Positions 11,201 to 22,790 of a stretch of 60,000 nucleotides of DNA are shown here, piece after piece (position 1 is the stretch's first letter; the number at the start of each line of letters is the position of its first letter). Under the pieces are notes generated by a model. That model ran no database searches. It was not told where the DNA came from and saw only the letters and a program-made list of their open reading frames with translations. Source of the stretch: Tubiluchus corallicola (Eukaryota > Priapulida > Priapulimorpha > Priapulimorphida > Tubiluchidae); the NCBI GenBank assembly GCA_030141605.1, contig JAQGDQ010000286.1:131501-191500 (forward strand). Reading direction: 5' to 3'. A program made the translations under genes and the position numbers.

Positions 11201-14024
11201 AATAAATCCTTCTAACATTTTTCTTAACACTGAAATAATCGTAACTTTCTGCAAGGCTTTAATACTAATCATGACAGTTGGTATCAAGCTAACATTAAAA
11301 AACATCTACCCATTTGAAAAAAATAAAATTGACATTGTCATTTTTTTAGGACAGAATGACAAAGAAGTTCACATGGTCAAGGACACGAAACACGAACCAC
11401 AATGTTAGATAGATGTACATTGATTATGTGAACTAAAGAGCTGGGATAAAGTACAGCAACATACCTGCACATCATAACCATCAGAACCACGATTATAGCA
11501 CTGCACAACATAAGGAACATACTGATTAGCAGCTGATCCACCTACACACTTCAACTGAAAAAAAATTATTAAACACTAGTTAACAGTTGTAAATAATGCA
11601 GCTAAGGAATAAGAAAACTTATTTTGGTGCCATTTGTGCATTTATAGCTTCCTCGTGATTTAATTACATTTAATCCTTACAATAATTATACTTTACAATT
11701 TCTTATTTATATGCGTCCAAACCTACTGTTTAGTCAATGATTACTTGCTCCTTTAGAAATGACTAGAAACAGTTAACTAATATGTGTTTGACCAGTGGCA
11801 CGTGTATACACTGCGGAACTGCAGCACCCCTATTTTCACTAGATATTATCGACAACATTCAATATAATGAGTATTTTTTCTTTAATTCTTTCTTCATACT
11901 TGTACATTATATAATTCTTAAACTTAACATCAGTAGCCAATCCCTAATTCATGAAAAAATGACAAAAATGCTTGTATGGAACCGCGTGTTCCACAGTTCC
12001 AGCAACGCTATATTTGGCTGTTGTGCACACGTGTTCAAGATAAGAAGCTGCATGCAAGGTAGAGACAGCACAGTCGCTCATGCAGTGCCGACCCTGTTGT
12101 GCAAATGTACGGCAGTGTTTCTTTTTGACTAAATTTTCTTTTTACACAATATTAAAACAATGGCTAAAAATTTTCTGAAGGTGCACCCCACAAATTTTAA
12201 CTCGAGCCGCAACAGCGTTTGACAGACAAATGTTATGCAGATGCTAATGATAAATGAACCTTCACTATCGAGCGTGAAGTGATCCAGATGCACTGACTTG
12301 CAATGCTACCAATAAGACAAAAGGATATGCACAATGCAGCATAATCTATTGTAAAACATCACTGAGCCATCGATATTTCATTCAAAAGCAAGTCAAATAC
12401 CTGGGGAACTGGGTTTGACCTGCGTCCAGTAGTCATCTGTCCATGGCGTAAAGTTAGAACCTTCACATCCTCCAGCAAGATCTTATCTTGATTACCACCT
12501 AAAGTATTGAGAACAAAGCTGCAAAAATTATTTGGTGATAGGTATACAAAAAAAAAATTGTCAGTAGAGCAGTTTCGGTTATAATTTATAAGTCTGGCAA
12601 TACCTCATAAAATTTAGCAGTAGGCCTAAACCTTCGCAAAATTGGTAGATATATTCATTGATGTCTTGGTTATAAAGTAACTACTCATTATTTTGCTAGC
12701 AAAATGTTTCCATCTCAGTACTGTGGTACTAGAAGGCATCCTTACAAAATCAAGAAGAGAGCAGCCTCCAATAGATGGAGTAGAAAATGGGAGGTTCTTT
12801 CGACACAGGTGGTTGACGAATTGAATAAGTTACCCGAAAATGTAATTCAATGCCACTAACACTTCTGTGTTTAAATCCCGATTAAATTGATATTGGTAGC
12901 ACAACCCAGAAAAGTTTGTCGATCCTAGTGTCGCAAACGCTTAATTTTATTACGATGAATGGTTGATTTTTATTCTTCAAAATTTTTTCTCTGATTTTAA
13001 CGATTTAACTTAATGTTTTTAACTTTCTAATTTTATGTAGAAAGTTTGAATTTTTGTAAAAATAGGCAGGAGAGCAAAACTTGGGAAACTGAATGCCCTA
13101 ATTTAATTTGTAGCAATTTTCTAAATGTATACATGTACTTTTACTTTTATATCGAAAACAAGGCAAGTAATAAAAATAATCTCATAATTATTGATGAATA
13201 TTACATTTTTACAATGATGATGAAATAAGAGTAGTTAGTACATGTTTACTAATAAAGATTTATAGGTCTATCATAAGAGACCTACGTTTTAGTTCTACAT
13301 TTTAGTAACGAGAAAAGAAATTACAACATGATTACATTAAATGTATACGTTAAGTCTAATACAAAAACACTTTAGACAGACCTATTATACTGTGTCCATG
13401 GTCATCTTCGATAATGAGCAAAGGAGCAACATAGCGACTGTCAGTGCCATGTGACTCCTGGCTAGCTAGGCCTTTGGCACAGATAAATTACTATATATAG
13501 ATCTATGAAAGAAGCCTAATTTAGCTAATTACAGACACATAGATTTGAATGACAATTACATTGGTAATTTATTACCATGCAAATTTAACACTACATTTAC
13601 ATTCAAGAACTAGTTTGCAAGGGCAGATCCATGGAAACAGCGTAAAAACACTAATTCTATATATGTCATACTCGCGTAGTTCTCGACACCTAGACTGCCT
13701 CAATGGCAGCAAGATGTTTTGCAATACAGTCCATGATCATGCAGTACTGTTGCTTCTTTTAATATAGAAATCAAAGAAAATAAGAGAAGTTTACAAGATA
13801 TTTATCAGTTCTATCCTTCAATGGTAATGGTATATTAGCATAAAAATCTTTAATATCAAAAAAAGCAAAGAACCATCTAAGCGTAATAATGCCATTTAAA
13901 GAAATACGCCTAATGTAAAAAACCACTTACTGAAGCCAAAGGCACCAATCGCTAGACCCGGCAGCAAAGCCAGTAAAAAAGAAAGACAACACAGAGAAAA
14001 ACAGCTGTTCATCGACATCCTCAT
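8272..14024 (-). CDS. SARAF: Store-operated calcium entry-associated regulatory factor (SARAF/TMEM66)
   Basis: Eight coding exons read without phase conflict: 14024-13931, 12498-12401, 11554-11465, 10531-10421, 10135-10026, 9710-9487, 9229-9118 and 8440-8272 (335 aa; human is about 339). Residues 1-26 form a signal peptide (CFSLCCLSFLLALLPGLAIG). The lumenal part carries the family blocks DKILLEDVKVLTLRHGQMTT, LKCVGGSAANQYVPYVVQCY, GSDGYDVQWECKADMDNAY and EGYDHPNDPYILKGSCGLEY. One membrane helix lies at about 180-198 (DLIMIVIIGLIGYGIY). The cytosolic tail is proline/glycine-rich, with PPPYGF, a GGALGYLFGNRG block and the terminal TASGFGGTRRR. Known SARAF is an ER membrane protein that promotes slow inactivation of STIM-Orai calcium entry. 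ATGs at 14018 and 14012 are also in frame, so the exact start could shift by a few residues. Confidence 0.95.
8656..8735. repeat. Perfect 40-bp tandem duplication in the last SARAF intron
   Basis: Two adjacent identical copies (8656-8695 and 8696-8735) start cattaaaataaataaaatgt and end ggggcattagat. The absence of mismatches indicates a recent duplication. Confidence 0.9.
10690..11340 (+). repeat. Dispersed repeat copy A, in SARAF intron 3
   Basis: This unclassified repeat shares diverged similarity with 21700-22040 (inverted) and 22600-22790 (direct). Shared landmarks include cattcaaaatgggagtgccc, the gtgaaatgatcg block, a cttaaactttg-type block and ttctaacatttttctt. No coding potential was seen, and the true ends are not defined. 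Confidence 0.6.
12770..12900 (+). mobile_element. Short decayed LINE C-terminal fragment in SARAF intron 1
   Basis: One frame gives STQVVDELNKLPENVIQCH followed by a stop, then HFCV and IPIKLI. This resembles the common LINE ORF2 C-terminal pattern of a VV-x-x-WN-x-LP-x-x-VV block followed by FK-x-x-LD. It is short, interrupted and degraded, so the call is tentative. Confidence 0.35.
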
Positions 14025-15359
14025 GCAGTTATATTTATTATATCCCATGTCCCTTTTGGACACGAAATTGCGCTGGAAACAAATCGTATTTCGACTTAGT
14101 TAAACTTGTACACTACAGTAGTGATTGTACGAATACCGAGTCTGAAATTGACCACTGCTAAGACTAGTTTCAATAATAACTGATGAATAATAATTGTCGA
14201 GAATACTTAAATAATAATTGTTAATCTAAAACCGCGGAATTTTGCACAATCGTCTATACATCCAACGACTCAGCTATTGACAGCTAAGCAAAAACATTTA
14301 ACGATGATTCAAGTCATTCAATTCTAATTTCTAAAAAATCATCACGTTGCACTTGTCAACAATGCCTAGGAACGCAAACATGATTTAGCAATCCGTTCTG
14401 AAATAGTGCCAATTAAATAAAAAAATATATATCCAGCAAAGTTATATTTAGTAACCAAATAAAATTTTTTACAAAAACGGACGTTCACTTCTCAAGTTTA
14501 TTATCACTAACGACAATAAACCATTTATTAGGGTAATAAATTGTAAAAGGCGACACGTCAGCTTAACGCGCCATAATTTAACGAACTATTTTACATAATG
14601 GCAGCGCCCTGGTAGGTCAAAAAATGCTGCGCTTTTATGTGATGTGGACATATGATGTTTCTATTGATTGAGCTGTGACTAGAATTCTACTTATTCAAAT
14701 TTCGTAAAGGTTTCAGAAAACAAAATGCTTTATTGAAACCAAAGTTCCGGTCTTCTCTACTTTAGTTTAACCTGTATTTTCAAGTTCCAGCTACGTGTAC
14801 AATTTATTTATACAAGGCTGAACTACAGACAGTAAAAACTGAACAACAAAAGGAAATTGGTGCTTTTCAAAAGCGTCTGTATGAGCTGTGACTAGAATTC
14901 TACTTATTCAAATTTCGTAAAGGTTTCAGAAAACAAAATACTTTATTGAAACCAAAGTTCGGGTCTTCTCTACTTTAGTTTAACCTGTATTTTCAAGTTC
15001 CAGCTACGCGTACAATTTATTTATACAATGCTGAACTACAGACAGTAAAAACTGAACAACAAAAGGAAATTGGTGCTTTTCAAAAGCGTCTGTACAGAAG
15101 CTTATAGGTGTCAAATAGCCTAACAGAATACCTATTGATGATTTGTATGATTGATGATGACCTGGGCAAACATTCTGCCACTATCCATCACAGGTCTTAT
15201 TTAAGTACAGATAGGGATTTCAGTCTTCTTGACAAGTACCCGTGTAGCATCTGTTGTTCTAATCACAACATCAAGTGCGTTTTGTTCTAATACATCAAGT
15301 ACTAATAAATGTGAATTTTGCAGAAATGACTGATCTTTACAACTCATTTTGTGAGCACC
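14025..15359. promoter_or_regulatory. Divergent intergenic region between SARAF and the F-box gene
   Basis: The 1.3-kb spacer separates two divergent start codons (SARAF at 14024, F-box gene at 15360), so it must hold both promoters, unless distal 5' exons exist. It contains the 213-bp tandem duplication at 14670-15095. A short upstream ORF starting at 15326 overlaps the F-box ATG in another frame. Confidence 0.5.
14670..15095 (+). repeat. 213-bp tandem duplication, probably LINE-derived
   Basis: Two copies (14670-14882 and 14883-15095) are nearly identical, with about four substitutions. One frame at the unit's end gives YKAELQTVKTEQQKEIGAFQ, similar in layout to LYNSELWLLKANHKEEIDAF in the LINE fragment at 42230-42696, suggesting a duplicated LINE reverse-transcriptase piece. 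That origin is inference. Confidence 0.8.
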
Positions 15360-18300
15360 ATGTCCGAGCCAGAAGGCCCAGGTTGGGAATATTTACCAAG
15401 TGTTCTCTTGGAAAAAATATTTGCTTTGCTTGAAATTCGACACCGGTACTGGGCTTCACAGGCAAGTAGTCTTAGTTTCTTAGTTCACTTTGAAAACTTG
15501 CATTATGATTTTTGATATCAAGCAATTCAAAAGAATCCTACTTGCTAAATATAAAGATTTTTACTGATTGCTACTAGTGACTGAATTTGATGATTACCGA
15601 GTCCCCAAAATTACAAAGATTTGCTAATTTTGCTGCTCTTTTGTTTAAATTTTTATTTCTATATATATATATTATATATATGTATTTAATTTCACATTTG
15701 AATGTGTGAGTGACGACATACATACAGATAATAATAGTTGCATATTTGTAATACTAATTGGTGTAGAACTTTATTTGAAAAATACATTTTAGTTTGTAGG
15801 GAAGATGAAAACTGCTATCTTGAAGTAGTAATTATAGTGATAAGTGTAACTGTCACGGAGACCCTTAATGTAAATGTAATTATATTGGCCCTATTTTACA
15901 TCTATGGCTGAGGTTTCTACACCGTACGTACTCGCTGTCGATGTTCTAATTCACTGCTATCAGCGGTTCACCATTTTTGTTCTGAGAATTCAGATCTTTT
16001 TTAATGCTTTGATGTCCACGGTCTGTCACTCTCTCTGTGGTGGTCGTGTAGCGAGGACACATACGGTGACGATCTTTTCACCGTTCGTCTATAATTCCTG
16101 TAATTATTACCAATTTAGTTCACCAACAGTTTTACATAGCAACAAGAGTTCATGATGATTTTTTTATCTATAACGTTAATAAACAATGTAAGTTTGTCGT
16201 TTACGTTGGACTTGTTGTCTTTGACAAATGCATTTATCTTCATTTTACCCTCACAAGAAGAAGACCACAGCATTATAATAAGTTATGATGTAGACTGGTA
16301 TTACTGTATTATTCTTATTCTCACTGGGTTAGCATAAATTATGAATTTAATACTCTCCTTTAAAAATATTTTAGGTATGCAGACAATGGTACTGGGCATT
16401 CTATGCACCTCAAGTTTGGGCAAATTTTGTTTTTGAGGATGGAATGCTTTGCAGGCGTAAATTTATGTTGTACAGTGGGTGGCAAAAGCATTTGAATCCG
16501 TATCGAGTGCAGGTAAATTTTTTACTAATCTGTTCTATTTTTGAAATTTTAAATTTAGTTTGCAAAACATTTGTTCACAATATGTGTATTGGCATATGTA
16601 GTGATTTCGTGCATTAGTTTGTGCATCTTGATAGGTCTATTTGGAAACTTTGTTGGTAGAAGCTTACCTATATTGTTTAGTTTTACTTTTGAAATGCTCC
16701 CAAAGTTATGTACAGTGTAATCATTCTCACTGTATGCAAGAAGTCAAGAAGTATATATGAATCAGCAAAACAATGAGAAAGAGCATTTACTTTCGAGTGA
16801 AGAACAGTTATCTTAACAACTACTTCTGATGCTATTCGTGGCCATAAATAGACAAGAGGCATGATTCGTGTTTGTTGCTCATTGGGCATCGTATCACGAC
16901 TCATTTTTGATAATTGATTTATGACAATGAGTTGGAAGAATTTTAACTAACACATTAAATAACAAATATTGTAATGATAAAAATAATTAAAAAAGTACAT
17001 TTATATCTACTTTTGAGAACTTTTATATACAGCAGGACTGTATTTTCCTGGTACCCTATGACGAAAAAGAAATTCATATTTACAAGTAAAGGAAATTTCT
17101 CAGGTTGAAAGTGTTGTTAATGGTACTTGGGTGTGGTACTTTGTGGATACTGGTTACATAGTTCTTCTGAAAAAGACCATTATTAAATGTGCTAATTTTT
17201 ACATCTTTTTATTTAATAAAATTTGTTGTTTTCCTTACAAATAGCTGATGCTGCAAAGAGTTGGACATTTGTTTCGGGCAATTACCATCAAGCCAATGTT
17301 TAGTTTCTATAATCTCCACGAATTTGTTGGTGTGCTTACAGCATTTATTGATTTGCATAAGCCATATTATCATCCTCTTCAGTTGCTGAGGTAATTTGAT
17401 TAATATAAGGTGTTTTAACAATTTTACTTTTTTGTAATATGGGTAATGTCGTACAACAAATATTAGGTACCTGTAATTTGATATCCAAAAGAACTTCATC
17501 GTGGTGGCTAAATTCAGATACAGGGTGCTCTTTGGCAAGCTTATCAAGTGGCATTTACCTGGCAACCGGAATGTTTTATACACCTGTGGAATAGCAGAAA
17601 AAATAATGTATTGAAAACATTATAAACCAATTTTATGCATTCAGGATCCTCATAACGTGTATGCATTAAGGATGCTAGGTAATTACCACTTTAGAGCTTA
17701 ATATATGTTACAAAGTACAATTGTCGGTTACTATCGTCTATTTTTTGCAAAGTTCTCAAATCCAGTGTATTAAAAATCAGTACCCTAATTAAGCTAAGTG
17801 TTTTCCACAGATTTGACATTTTAAAACTTGCCTGATTTATTTTCGGTAATCCATTTTTTGACGTTGTAAACTTGTTTGTCACTTTTATTTGTTTGTTTTT
17901 CTATAGATGTTTCCGATTCAATTTTGCCTGTCAGCATGACCTTGGTTACAATCGAGCATCCATTATTGGAACAGGAGGCCAGATTTACAGGGGGCTACTT
18001 GATTTGCTTGAGCGATTGCGAAACTTGGAAGAATTGCAGCTAACACATCTGTTACTGGACAGCCACGAAGCAGTGTTTCTGCTCGATAATACGCTGCAGA
18101 ATTGTGCCGACTCACTGCGGATTCTAACAGTAGTAGATTGTTCAAAATTGCCAATGTCATTCTTACATGTGGGACTGTTCTTCAAACTAGAAAAGTTGGT
18201 GCTCTCACCTCAACATCTTGATAGTGATGTTGTAGAACTGCTTAGTTTCACTCATGTAAAAACTATAATACTGTTCCAGGATGAATTTACGTGTCATTGC

Positions 18301-18894
18301 AGTCCCGTTCCTTGGAACGCCTGGAAAGAGTTAAAGAAAAATGCCCCGCACATTCGCGTTGAACTTTATCTGAAGGGACAAACAAAAATTGATATATTGC
18401 TGCAAGAAAAAGCGCCAGTCAGGAGCATATTGTATCATACAAAATACTCGTACATACGTGCAGAAGTACTTATGGATATCGTGGAAAACTACTCACAGAC
18501 ATTAGAAATATATGGACATCACCTGCTTCCACGCATTCATCGTCCAAAGGCATTTCACGATCGTGCTGACACTGTGCTTGTGCTGATGGCACAGAAGTGC
18601 CACTTATTGCACACTCTCATAATCAGAGAAAGAATTTCCACTTCGACATTGCTTCTTATTGTCAGTACAGCTAAAAATCTCTCGCGTCTTTGTGTGAGAA
18701 AGAATGCGGTTGTGCTAAAATGTGAGTGGCCACACAGTCCGTATTGGTCGGCCGATTATTACGAGTGGTTGCGAACAGTTTCGCATTCATATTCCTTAGT
18801 GGAAAATGAAATTTCAAAAATTCTTCGAAAGAAATGGCAGTTCTTGTCTGATAAAGAATTTAAAACTTTAAATTTCATGAGCATTAATCTGTAA
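15360..18894 (+). CDS. F-box only protein, FBXO33/FBXO39-like
   Basis: Four exons, 15360-15461, 16375-16512, 17245-17390 and 17907-18894, encode 457 aa. The start at 15360 has an accATGt context. The F-box spans about residues 12-50 (LPSVLLEKIFALLEI ... VCRQWYWAFYAPQVW). The C-terminal part forms irregular leucine-rich units (LLDLLERLRNLEELQLTHLL, LRILTVVDC), then WNAWKELKKNAPHIRVELYL, APVRSILYHTKY and VLVLMAQKCHLLHTLIIRER. This order of blocks fits FBXO33 slightly better than FBXO39; assignment between them is by memory of the families. Such proteins recruit substrates to SKP1-CUL1-F-box ubiquitin ligases. Intron 1 uses a GC donor (CAG|GCAAGT), supported because only that junction restores VCRQW. 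Candidate AATAAA signals lie at 19742-19747 and 20197-20202. Confidence 0.88.
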
Positions 18895-20731
18895 TTTGAA
18901 ACCGATTCTTGTGGAGTCTAACCTACTGATAATATCCAACAGTCAACAGCAAGGCTTAATTATTACGTTAGTGGTTGTGGCAGGACTGGACCCTAACTGT
19001 TTCTCTAGAATAAGTCTCTAATGTGAGATAACAAACTGGCAGGTGTCAGCTGCATTTGGGAAATAGAACTGTTAAATAGCTGGAAGCAGTGCAGAAGTTA
19101 AAGCCAGGCAGAAAGACAGTTTCTCGTGGTTACCTCTTTGTGTATCAACCCGGCCTATGAAAGCTTAACTTTGGTTAAGCGTACACTTTGTTCTAGGAAT
19201 GTTAGTTTATTTAGATGATGTATTTTTGTATCGTAAGTTGTCTTTTGACTTTGTGTCACTCAAATACGACAAACGTGATATTATTGGTGCTAATACGTTC
19301 AACAAGAAGTTACTGACTGAAACTTTGTCACACCGAGTGTTTTTTTACAATAGTAACTTTTTATTGATCTGTCAAGTTTTTTCTTTATAGCTAAACTATA
19401 CAAATTATTTATTTATTTATAGCTAACCGTGCAGTTAATTCTTAATGCATACTTTGCAGTATAACTGTGCCAAGAATACAATGATTTGTTCAGTACATTA
19501 TTTGGGCAACTGTTCAGATTTGTTAGATTTCAGGTTCCACATTTTTAGCAAATTAGAAGGTAGAAAATACATTTGAAGTTTTAAAAATTTATGCTGGTTG
19601 TTCAATTAGAATTATATTTTTTAAACAGTATGTTGCTATAAAAGGCTATACTGAAAAAGCAGCTTGTTAAATTGTCGTTGTTTGTCGCAACTAGTCAGGT
19701 GTTAATAAGTTGGATTTACCAGTCCGAGTTAAATTAAGAAAAATAAATTCAATGTAATTTAAGCTAGTCAAAGTAAACGTTAGTGTTTCTTTTAAAATTT
19801 TTACTCAGGTTCATCAAAGCTAGTCATAATAGTATTTAAAATCAGATTTATCAATCAAAAATTGGTTACAGAGCTGGCCCAAGGTCTGGCCAAGTGTTTT
19901 TTGTAGCACTGTTTGGCTGTTTTATAATTTTATTACAAAATGATGTTTTATGATTTGTTAACAAAATATGTGTAAGTGTTTGTATTTCAGTATTATGTTT
20001 CTTGGGCGAACATTTATTGATTACTTTACTACCTAACATGAAAGAACCATAGGTGCAGAATTAGCTATTTCACAAATTTATAAATGAAATTTTTAATATA
20101 CTAAAACTTAACGTACAGTAAACTTACTGTTGTCTAATTTTATGGTACTATGTTATTACTTTTTATATACATCATTTATATAACTGTTGGACCTACAATA
20201 AAGCGTTAAAGAGTACCAGCTTGTCTATTAGACCTTTTTATTGCTTTCATGGAAAGACTGATATCTACATGGCAAATGTAAAAAATGTAATTTTATATAA
20301 CGTTATGCATTAAAAAGATACCAAAATGTTTATGAAATTAACTGGCTTATTTCAATAATTTGCAACATTTACTCTTTACAAATTACATGCATTATCTGAA
20401 GTAGAGATTTGACCGTAAAACGAGTTCTGGATGGATTGTTAACTTTCGATAAAAAACAAGTTCCAGAATATAAAGTAAGATGTTTATGAATGATAGCACA
20501 TGAATGAAATGTGCGACATTCATATGGTACTTGTTTTTAATGAACTTTAATTAAGTTCAAGAATAAAACTTTCAGAGAATCATCCACATGTTATTACCCA
20601 TCATCGTAATGGTACTGAAGTTATAACATATAATGTAATTATGTGCTTAATATGTCTGTAATATTTAATAACAAAAACTTTGATAATTTAAAAAAACACT
20701 CATATATTATTGATCATTCTTATCACAGATT

Positions 20732-20993
20732 AAGAAATTGCTTAAGTGAGATTAATACTGTATTAATTATAAAAATACAAACCAATTTCTGACTCAATTT
20801 TTCATAACAGAAGGAAGAACCTTGGACAAATGATTGCCTTCTCACTCAGATACTCTTTGGCGAGAATGCAAGAAATTGCTTTGGTGAGATTAATACTATA
20901 TTAATTATAAAAATACAAACAATTTCTGAGTCAATTTTTCGTAACAGATGGAAGAACTGTGGATAAATGATTGCCTTCTCACTCAGATACTCA
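20732..20993. repeat. 138-bp diverged tandem duplication
   Basis: Copies at 20732-20869 and 20870-20993 share aagaaattgctt, gagattaatact, attaattataaaaatacaaa, and tgattgccttctcactcaga. They differ at scattered positions. Confidence 0.85.
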
Positions 20994-21699
20994 CTAAAAG
21001 AAATAAATTCTAATAACAAAGTACGTTTAACAAGATTCTACAGCAGAATTCCTACAACACTGAAATACTCGATCTTCTTACTGGTAATTAAAAGAGCTGG
21101 AAGTTGAATAATCAGCCACGTATAAAAGCATTTTGCATGAAATGAAGTACAGATTAACGAACTGGATGCATGACTTAACAACTTAATTTAATATTGATTG
21201 CCTAGATACACTAGCCACTGTGCACAACAAATTCCAACTGTAAAGTCAACATTCAACCAGTACAGGAAATGGAGTTGACAAATCTTCTACTGCGCAGAGG
21301 CTTTTGCAGTCAATGCAGCACAACATTAAAGAAACAAGAAAAACTGCAACAAGCTGTCTCTATTGAATTATTGTGAACCTAAATTATAGACAGTTCTACG
21401 TATACTTGTGAGTTTTTGTATACTTTCATTCAAGTTGAATCAGAAAGTTAATGTTCTATGCAGCATCTAATGGTAAAATTTCTTTACCACCCTGTGGACA
21501 AAGCAGAACAGGTAATATTTACAAGATCTGTTATTTCCTTCCCTACAGTCTGACTGTACCAAGAAACAAAGAGCAGTTAATAAAAACTAGTATTCTACTA
21601 TTAAAGGAAAAGCCAAGCCTTCTGAGAAGTTAAATTAAAATGATTAAGTAATAAAACTTTGGTGCCTTGGGTAATTAGTAAAATCAATTTAAAGCCGTA

Positions 21700-22040
21700 A
21701 AATCACAATCATTTCATGTTGAGCACTCCTATTTTGAATGCCCATTTTTCCACCAATTACGTTGTTCACTGATTGAAGAAAAGCGGCACACTGTTAATTT
21801 GAATCAAAGGTGTAACAAGTTTTGATAAAAAATTCGGTAACTAATTTGTGTCATAACTTTCAAATGAATGCTGGCTATCACTGCACCTGAAAATTTCTAT
21901 GCAGCAGTAGTATAAACTAACTTTATGCTTTATAGGCAGTTTTTTGCAAATTGCTTTGTTAGAATTTTCAAAGTTTAAGTGATAACAGTAAAATAGACCA
22001 ATGTGCTAAGTAAGGTGTCCTTTCCAACCCACGAACATTT
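21700..22040 (-). repeat. Dispersed repeat copy B (inverted relative to copy A)
   Basis: The reverse complement follows the order of landmarks in copy A at 10690-11190, for example gagcactcctattttgaatg here against the reverse complement of cattcaaaatgggagtgccc in A. Both also share a gtgataacagtaaaataga-type block at the other end. Confidence 0.6.
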
Positions 22041-22599
22041 GTTGCATTTTAATATATGATTAAAAATATTGAAATCCCCATACAATATATGCACATAGAA
22101 TGCTTTGCTTAAAAATGTAAAAGAAATTTAAATATTTTTATCTCCCGCCAAACGAACGTTGCTGCCGGCATATTTGAAAAAAATGACATAAGCTGGTGTC
22201 GGCTGGGTTGCATGAATGCTGTGATGGCAGCTGTGAGGAAGGTACGCGTTGAGAAATTTCTACAGTTCACTCAGAAATTCAGTTATTCTAGCTTTGTGTT
22301 TAACTGTGTTTATGTAAAAATTTGTCATTTGGTCAATTACGACCAAGATTAAAGTGGTTAAATAGCTTTAACCCACAGGATTATATAGTAAAATGTGTAA
22401 GTAGTAGACATTAATTGCGTAAATGTAATTAATTTACAGACTTTTGTGGACTTTCAGATACACATATAAACTTGTGAGCACACAGTAGGTACCAGGTGGG
22501 TTACTTAGTTTATAGAGTTTGCTTTATAAGCCAAAAAAAGATTGCTGAAGCACGTGGCAGAATAACTGTTTATATTGCATAGTAACCAGATGATGCCAT

Positions 22600-22790
22600 T
22601 TTTCACCAAAATAAGCGTGCCCAAGAGTGAAGTGATCGCAATTTTAAATTGAAATTATTAATTACACGAGGCCATTGCTGAAACTTTCTAACATTTTTCT
22701 CAAATATTAGAATAAGCTCAACTTCCCGAGAGACTTGGCTTTTGCTTTAAAGCACCAGCATACAGTGCAGTTAGAGTAAATTACAGCATC
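22600..22790 (+). repeat. Dispersed repeat copy C (direct relative to copy A)
   Basis: It shares agcgtgcccaagagtgaagtgatcg and ttctaacatttttctcaaa blocks with copy A around 11130-11240 and covers the part of A that copy B lacks. B and C lie 560 bp apart in opposite orientation. Confidence 0.5.

Noticed and set aside
17209-17583. Minus-strand frame of 124 residues across F-box exon 3
   Set aside because: It overlaps a well supported plus-strand exon and shows no recognisable protein.
17872-17906. Upstream start at 17872 for a 340-residue single-exon protein
   Set aside because: The stretch 17872-17906 is the intron end (TTTTTCTATAG); the exon begins at 17907 in phase with three upstream F-box exons.
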